9,884 nt of DNA from Candidatus Sordicultor aquaticus. Its GTDB lineage: Bacteria > Atribacterota > Atribacteria > Atribacterales > Caldatribacteriaceae. The position numbers and the translations under genes were made by a program. The DNA lies in the NCBI GenBank assembly GCA_018056825.1, contig JAGPEW010000011.1:1-9884 (forward strand), written 5' to 3'. Each line of letters begins with the position of its first letter. Within the stretch, counting starts at the first letter, position 1. The notes under the pieces are model-generated. The model made no database searches. It worked only from the letters and a program-made list of their open reading frames with translations, and had not been told where the DNA came from. Positions 7,101-9,884 of the stretch are shown in pieces.

Positions 7101-7851
7101 GGCCGGTTATGGTCCCCAGTAGAGAGCCACTTTCCCGGTTAAAAACTGTTATAACCTCAGTTTCTTCCCATACACCGGCAATGCTACCGCAAGCAATAGT
7201 TTCACCTTCTGGTGAAATTGCTACCGCAGTTATCTCACCATCGATTCCATCTCCGATGGGCGGCCGGATAATCTTCAGCAACCGGCCGGTTTCTGATTCC
7301 CACACCCGGATGGTTTTATCGTCAGAGGCTGTAACTACAAAACGGGACCATTCTCTATCGATAGTTACGCTATTGATAGATGCGGTATGCATATCGGTAT
7401 TGATACGGAGGATTGGTTCTTCAGGAGGTTCAGAAAAAATTTTCTTAGCTATTTCCCGAGCAATCTCGGGGTTTAAGGTTTTTAGAATATAATATTCCTT
7501 TTTAGCGGATTCCTGATCACCATTGATTAAATAAGCAATTGCCAGATTGGCATGGAAAATATCGTTTTCTGGTTCCAGCTGAGTGGAATGTTGAAAAGAC
7601 TGTATAGCCTGACTAATTTTTCCTAATTGCAAGTAAGATTGGCCGAGCTTATAATAAGCTAAAGCCCAATCAGGCTGTAATTTAAGGGCATTTTCCAAAG
7701 CATCGATTGCTTTTTGATATTCTTCCTGGTCATAAAAAGATTGGCTCTGATCTAAATAATCCTGGGCTTCATCGGCATAAATTGAGAAGGATATGGATAA
7801 GAGAAGCAATGTAGTTAAAACTAGAATAAGCCGATGAAGCACACCAACCAT
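4177..7851 (-). CDS. Secreted TPR-WD40-caspase (peptidase C14) multidomain protein
   Basis: This is a predicted extracytoplasmic cysteine protease of the bacterial caspase-like (orthocaspase/metacaspase) group. In order: signal peptide (1-26, cleavage after IYA); three TPR-like repeats (29-60, 63-94, 98-128); a WD40 propeller (about 153-635; blade 1 ends in IRVW); a WVAWTPQGYFDAS motif (643-655), as seen in other WD40-caspase proteins; a helical link; an Ig-like domain (about 721-816); and the caspase domain (about 820-1090). The catalytic dyad is His907 in WGGHG and Cys966 in DTCHSGA. An EF-hand-like loop, DYNRDGNITVNE, lies at 1050-1061, where calcium could regulate activity. Residues 1121-1224 are shared with the end of the 575-aa protein. 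By family knowledge such caspases prefer Arg or Lys at P1. An alternative GTG start lies at 7842. All catalytic residues are present, with no frameshift. Confidence 0.92.
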   Translation of the reverse strand: MVGVLHRLILVLTTLLLLSISFSIYADEAQDYLDQSQSFYDQEEYQKAIDALENALKLQPDWALAYYKLGQSYLQLGKISQAIQSFQHSTQLEPENDIFHANLAIAYLINGDQESAKKEYYILKTLNPEIAREIAKKIFSEPPEEPILRINTDMHTASINSVTIDREWSRFVVTASDDKTIRVWESETGRLLKIIRPPIGDGIDGEITAVAISPEGETIACGSIAGVWEETEVITVFNRESGSLLGTITGLPASVTRVQYSPDGKYLAALGAAGSGLCIYNTEDYSLTSKDPDYGEEDALGLDWNGNNQIVTASLDGTLRLYQIYENGVITLEKKLHLSGSNRPHSVAFSPDGNQVAVGFFDSPRVDVYAVPDLVYLFSPDCSQIDNGNLPLVAWTRSEESIYLYAGGSFHLQDQVSIVRWSDAGRGSAAAIPVTKNTLMALTSVDFSGLVYASNDPAWGSLDSSGRPKIHYPSPLLDFRAAIEHFSLSPDGATVEILPFQAPQAFRFSMLERHFLDTGQPMTNSHTPLTQLPDLTVTGWQNEYSPHINGKPVLLKPQERCRSLAISPDGQGVVLGTEWYLRCLDRKGQEKWHFRTPGACWGVNISDDGLKVVAAYGDGTIHWYRLRDGRELLGAFLLPAQNQWVAWTPQGYFDASEGADEFIGWHLNQGKNRAAEFYPAARFFEEFYRPYLIQQIMEKTMTDQEIIEEEKIHPPVQIESIKKPPLVHILSPQDGQTLDEDTATVTFEVTDQGGGIEEILIYHNGKLFTRITENLNQEKVTQTLNLNLLSGDNQIKVKALNREHTESHPAEIIVHCNEKRLLPKLYVLAVGINEYDDPQVNDLYAPQYDAEKFVATLMTQQGLLYQEVIPTLLVNQDTTRARVVEAMNTIISQAQEQDVVIFFWGGHGSARQEGWDPPLFYALPADVYVAPRDVPQLEQDMVTSNLISEFFYRVKARKQVTILDTCHSGAAVDIYQRGLLGQEQAVRDLYRNVGVVVLASSSATESAYESPLLGAGYFSFSLLYALSGDTMLDSDQKLASKLSGFTSNADYNRDGNITVNEVSQFLKEKVPTFGYQTPQVFTQGLDFPLFTTNKDMLPSDETSHLIFTPPAGVQFLQDVQYGTLYSTPNNGELYMLDYPPEVNIQNQIDQIVAGHPFQWEVSVKAEDCEAKVKAYSYNQNQKNYALLAATYPGTGVLLLIVVPADEYQTAQSWILQAIAGVKMK

Positions 7852-7861
7852 CCCCCTTTTT
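7840..7861 (-). promoter_or_regulatory. Ribosome binding site that questions the caspase start codon
   Basis: AAAAAGGGGG (7852-7861, minus strand) directly abuts the ATG at 7849-7851, leaving no spacer. The GTG at 7840-7842, codon 4 of the long reading, lies 9 nt beyond the G-run, which is a normal distance. Starting there would shorten the signal peptide by three residues and leave its hydrophobic core intact. Confidence 0.5.
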
Positions 7862-7894
7862 GGTAAACTAAACTACAACAAAAAATTGGCCTTT

Positions 7895-9622
7895 TTACCT
7901 GAATTGAATTCCGGTTATAGTAGAAATCATCCAGGATTGTGATGCATTATATTGGTTGGCAGGAACGACTATAATCACCAAAACTGGTGTCCCGGGGTAT
8001 GAGGAAATGAGCATGGCATAATTCATATTATTTTGAGCGAAGCTGTAAATCTTCACCAGAGCTTGTTGGTTGCCTGCGTTCAAAGTAGTTTCAGCCTCAT
8101 AGTTTTTACCACCGGCTAAACCGTTCATGGTGTTCTGGACTTCCGTTTCTGAAGAAAAACTCATTAAATAGATTTCACCGTTATTAGGGCTGGTATATAC
8201 TACACCATTTTGCATATCCTGTTTTTTTACCGATTCTGGAGGTAGAGAAATAGAAAATAAACCGGATGGATGCTGGTACCAATTTCCAGTGGCAGGTGGT
8301 GGGGGAGTGGGTGATATTGGTGGAATGGGCTGAGGTTCGGTTGCTCCCTGCAGAGATACAGTAGAGAGTGCTTGAATGAAATTAGATTCCAGGTTAGGAA
8401 AATCATTCACCGAACTGTAAAAGAGAAAGGAATAGGCATTGTTCCCCAGAATAACGAAAATAGTCATAGCTTTGAGTTGCATATTATCCACGGTAAAGAG
8501 GAAATCATGGCGCAGAGCTGGGAGACCTAATAAACTAGTATCAATAGTCTGTTGCGGAATATACCCGTTAAACATAGGAGGTTGTAATTCGTTTTGCTGA
8601 ATATAACTGAAATAACTCCTGAGGTCGAGAGGGGAGGGAAGAGTTTCGAGAAGTACTATATATTCAGCTATTACTATATTCTGCTGATTGACAAGTTGAT
8701 AATAACCAATTTGAGTTGGATCTTCAGTGGATTGAGGAATCCAGCCAGGAGGTGGGTTGACTATCAGGCTCTGGGGAGCGGAAGTGGTGGGAATCGTAGT
8801 TGCAGATGGTGCTGGCTGAGAAAAAGCTGGAGTCTGAGGAGTAGGTGTGGTAACCGGAGTCAGAGAGGGCTCAGGAATAGCAACCATAGGAGTGGGAGCA
8901 ATAAATGTTTCGGATTCGGTGCCGGGAGCTAATTCTGGTAAAGGAGTATTTTCAAGAGGGGATGTATCAGAAACAAGGTCTTTGCCATAAAAGAGGTCAA
9001 TATTAAAGTAAAAATCGCGAGTTTCTCCAGTCTCCGGATTTTGAGCAGTAATCACATCAAATCTTTTGCCATCTTGTTCAATTAAGGTATGGGAATCTTC
9101 GTCAAAGCCTAGAACACTTAAAACATCGTATTCTTCTTTAATTTCAATAACCGTCATAGCTGTCTCGGGACTTTTTCCATCTCCGGATTTAATAACCGAA
9201 TCCACTAAACCAAAAAAGACATCTTCGTGGAATTGCTGTTTTTCGGTATTGCCTAATTTCTCATACACTTCAGAAAAAATATAATGAGGCATAATCCTTA
9301 AATAGTTAGTGTCCAGGATTGAATTTCCTATTTGCAAGGCTTCTTCATAGTTACCGTTCTTGTATGCTTCCCACATTTGATTTTCTTTATCCCGGAGTTC
9401 CTCCGTTGTGCGATAAGGGTTATAATCGGGAAGTTGAGCAAAGAGTAATCGCAATTCTGCAAAATCGATACTGGTATCGCCATTTTTCAGACGATTGAGA
9501 AGAGCCTGATAAGAGTTGGTTGGATTATCCTGAGTATTTCCCGGGACATTAAAAAAAACAAAAACCATGCAGAAAACTAACAAAGAAGAGCAGAAACGTA
9601 AAACTCTTAATTCATAAGACAT
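7895..9622 (-). CDS. Secreted DUF4919-like protein with two PsbP/Mog1-like domains
   Basis: This is the first gene of the caspase operon: 575 aa, exact role unknown. The ATG at 9622 is preferred over the in-frame ATG at 9655, because AAGGAGGGGGAG lies just upstream of it. Residues 1-30 form a signal peptide. Residues about 35-214 match my memory of DUF4919: an IDFAELR-like start, a short TPR-like helical part, then SGDGKSPETA, an EEYDVL segment and a closing FYFNID strand. A Pro/Thr-rich linker (about 217-289) leads to a domain starting at PPPGW (about 290-425). A second Pro linker leads to a C-terminal domain (446-575), which starts YQHPSGLFSISLP and is clearly homologous to the end of the caspase protein. 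No Lys or Arg occurs between Lys214 and Arg335. The mature protein has no cysteine. It may be a partner or substrate of the protease. Confidence 0.85.
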   Translation of the reverse strand: MSYELRVLRFCSSLLVFCMVFVFFNVPGNTQDNPTNSYQALLNRLKNGDTSIDFAELRLLFAQLPDYNPYRTTEELRDKENQMWEAYKNGNYEEALQIGNSILDTNYLRIMPHYIFSEVYEKLGNTEKQQFHEDVFFGLVDSVIKSGDGKSPETAMTVIEIKEEYDVLSVLGFDEDSHTLIEQDGKRFDVITAQNPETGETRDFYFNIDLFYGKDLVSDTSPLENTPLPELAPGTESETFIAPTPMVAIPEPSLTPVTTPTPQTPAFSQPAPSATTIPTTSAPQSLIVNPPPGWIPQSTEDPTQIGYYQLVNQQNIVIAEYIVLLETLPSPLDLRSYFSYIQQNELQPPMFNGYIPQQTIDTSLLGLPALRHDFLFTVDNMQLKAMTIFVILGNNAYSFLFYSSVNDFPNLESNFIQALSTVSLQGATEPQPIPPISPTPPPPATGNWYQHPSGLFSISLPPESVKKQDMQNGVVYTSPNNGEIYLMSFSSETEVQNTMNGLAGGKNYEAETTLNAGNQQALVKIYSFAQNNMNYAMLISSYPGTPVLVIIVVPANQYNASQSWMISTITGIQFR

Positions 9623-9627
9623 GATAG

Positions 9628-9639
9628 CTCCCCCTCCTT
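9628..9639 (-). promoter_or_regulatory. Ribosome binding site that fixes the start of the DUF4919-like gene
   Basis: AAGGAGGGGGAG (minus strand) ends 5 nt before the ATG at 9622, and its AAGGAGG core ends 10 nt before it. In the longer reading from 9655 this purine run would be translated as a Gly-rich stretch before the signal peptide, which is unlikely. Confidence 0.75.
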
Positions 9640-9655
9640 GTAATTTATTGTGCAT

Positions 9656-9664
9656 ATTATATCA
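9656..9664 (-). promoter_or_regulatory. Candidate extended -10 promoter of the caspase operon
   Basis: TGATATAAT on the minus strand is a TGn-TATAAT extended -10 element, 33 nt before the preferred ATG. A perfect TTGACA sits at 9673-9678, but only 11 bp away, too close to act as its -35 box. The 6 bases at the usual -35 distance do not match. The three minus-strand genes probably start here as one transcript. Confidence 0.5.
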
Positions 9665-9675
9665 TTTAATCTTGT

Positions 9676-9696
9676 CAATAGCATTGGAGGCTATTG
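9676..9696. repeat. 7-bp inverted repeat upstream of the operon promoter
   Basis: CAATAGC (9676-9682) and GCTATTG (9690-9696) are exact reverse complements around a 7-bp centre. The element lies 15 bp upstream of the candidate -10 box and overlaps the TTGACA. With no T-tract on either strand it fits an operator better than a terminator. Confidence 0.45.
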
Positions 9697-9706
9697 TTGG
9701 CTAAAA

Positions 9707-9756
9707 TTTAAAATTTCACCAAATCCTGACTATTTAAGTTTTAAAATTTCACCAAA
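9707..9756. repeat. 17-bp direct repeat carrying the upstream gene's stop codon
   Basis: TTTAAAATTTCACCAAA occurs at 9707-9723 and 9740-9756, a 33-bp period; weaker similarity extends a few bases further. On the minus strand the 9740-9756 copy encodes the last residues (LVKF, stop) of the upstream gene, and the other copy repeats them in non-coding DNA. This may be a 3'-end duplication, or repeated transposase-binding sites at the end of an insertion sequence. Confidence 0.7.
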
Positions 9757-9884
9757 CTTAGATCAGTATTCTTAATCTGATAAACATCAGTGAGAGTGTC
9801 TTTGTACCATATTCTTACCTCTGATATTCCTGTTTTCTCATCCGGAACAATACGAAGTTCAACCTGGTCTCGTAGGGGAGCCTG
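9741..9884 (-). CDS. C-terminal 47 codons of an upstream gene, possibly a transposase
   Basis: An open minus-strand frame enters at base 9884 and ends at TAA (9741-9743). Its product runs from QAPLRDQVELRIVP to the end NTDLSLVKF. The composition is that of a normal soluble protein. The pattern VELRI, then EVRIWYKD, then a Tyr and a charged tail recalls the small beta-barrel end of IS481- or Mu-like DDE transposases, but so short a piece cannot prove it. The stop lies 119 nt upstream of the start of the caspase operon on the same strand, with repeats and a promoter in between. It is probably a separate transcription unit. Confidence 0.55.
   Translation of the reverse strand, partial: QAPLRDQVELRIVPDEKTGISEVRIWYKDTLTDVYQIKNTDLSLVKF

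Noticed and set aside
7109..7492. 127-codon plus-strand frame inside the WD40 region
   Set aside because: It is antisense to well-formed WD40 repeats and has no initiation signal.
4177..7851. Lipoprotein anchoring of the caspase protein
   Set aside because: The signal peptide ends in IYA-DE, with no lipobox cysteine.
8594..8932. 112-codon plus-strand frame opposite the Pro/Thr-rich linker
   Set aside because: Its Gly/Ser/Arg-rich product is the antisense reading of Pro and Thr codons.
9656..9678. Consensus promoter made of TTGACA and TATAAT
   Set aside because: Both hexamers are perfect, but only 11 bp separate them, too short for sigma70. The extended -10 reading is kept instead.
9676..9696. 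Rho-independent terminator for the upstream gene
   Set aside because: The 7-bp stem is half AT and is not followed by a T-tract on either strand.

Overview
The window looks like bacterial chromosome. It has strong Shine-Dalgarno sites, sigma70-like promoters, Sec signal peptides and moderate-to-low GC. The lineage cannot be fixed from the sequence. The archaeal-type hexose-phosphate mutase and the secreted caspase-like protein would fit an anaerobic or deep-branching group such as Atribacterota, but that is a guess.

Layout: (1) 1-854, minus strand: the N-terminal 284 residues of a phosphomannomutase/phosphoglucomutase-family enzyme, cut by the window edge. (2) 855-1595: a 741-bp gap between divergent genes. 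It holds promoters in both directions, a 10-bp inverted repeat, and a cluster of degenerate G-run/C-run hairpins including a perfect 26-bp palindrome. (3) 1596-3224, plus strand: an exported thioredoxin domain fused to a six-helix CcdA/DsbD-type membrane domain, followed by a rho-independent terminator. (4) 9622-3325, minus strand: a three-gene operon with gaps of 43 and 42 nt. In transcription order it encodes a 575-aa secreted DUF4919-like protein, a 1224-aa secreted TPR/WD40/Ig-like/caspase protein with an EF-hand loop, and a 269-aa secreted protein with a Pro/Gln-rich linker. (5) 9741-9884, minus strand: the last 47 codons of another gene, possibly a transposase, whose 3' end including the stop codon is duplicated 33 bp downstream.

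The operon is the most interesting part. All three products carry signal peptides, so the caspase-like protease probably works outside the cytoplasm. The 575-aa and 1224-aa proteins end in the same domain: 42 of 104 residues are identical without gaps by hand count. The 575-aa protein also has an internal domain, and the 269-aa protein a C-terminal domain, that look like the same broad PsbP/Mog1-like type. The proteins may therefore form one extracytoplasmic assembly, with the shared domain for docking or sorting; that is inference. The mature 575-aa and 269-aa proteins contain no cysteine, whereas the caspase protein has nine, including its nucleophile. The convergent neighbour is a predicted disulfide reductase, so a redox link is possible but unproven.
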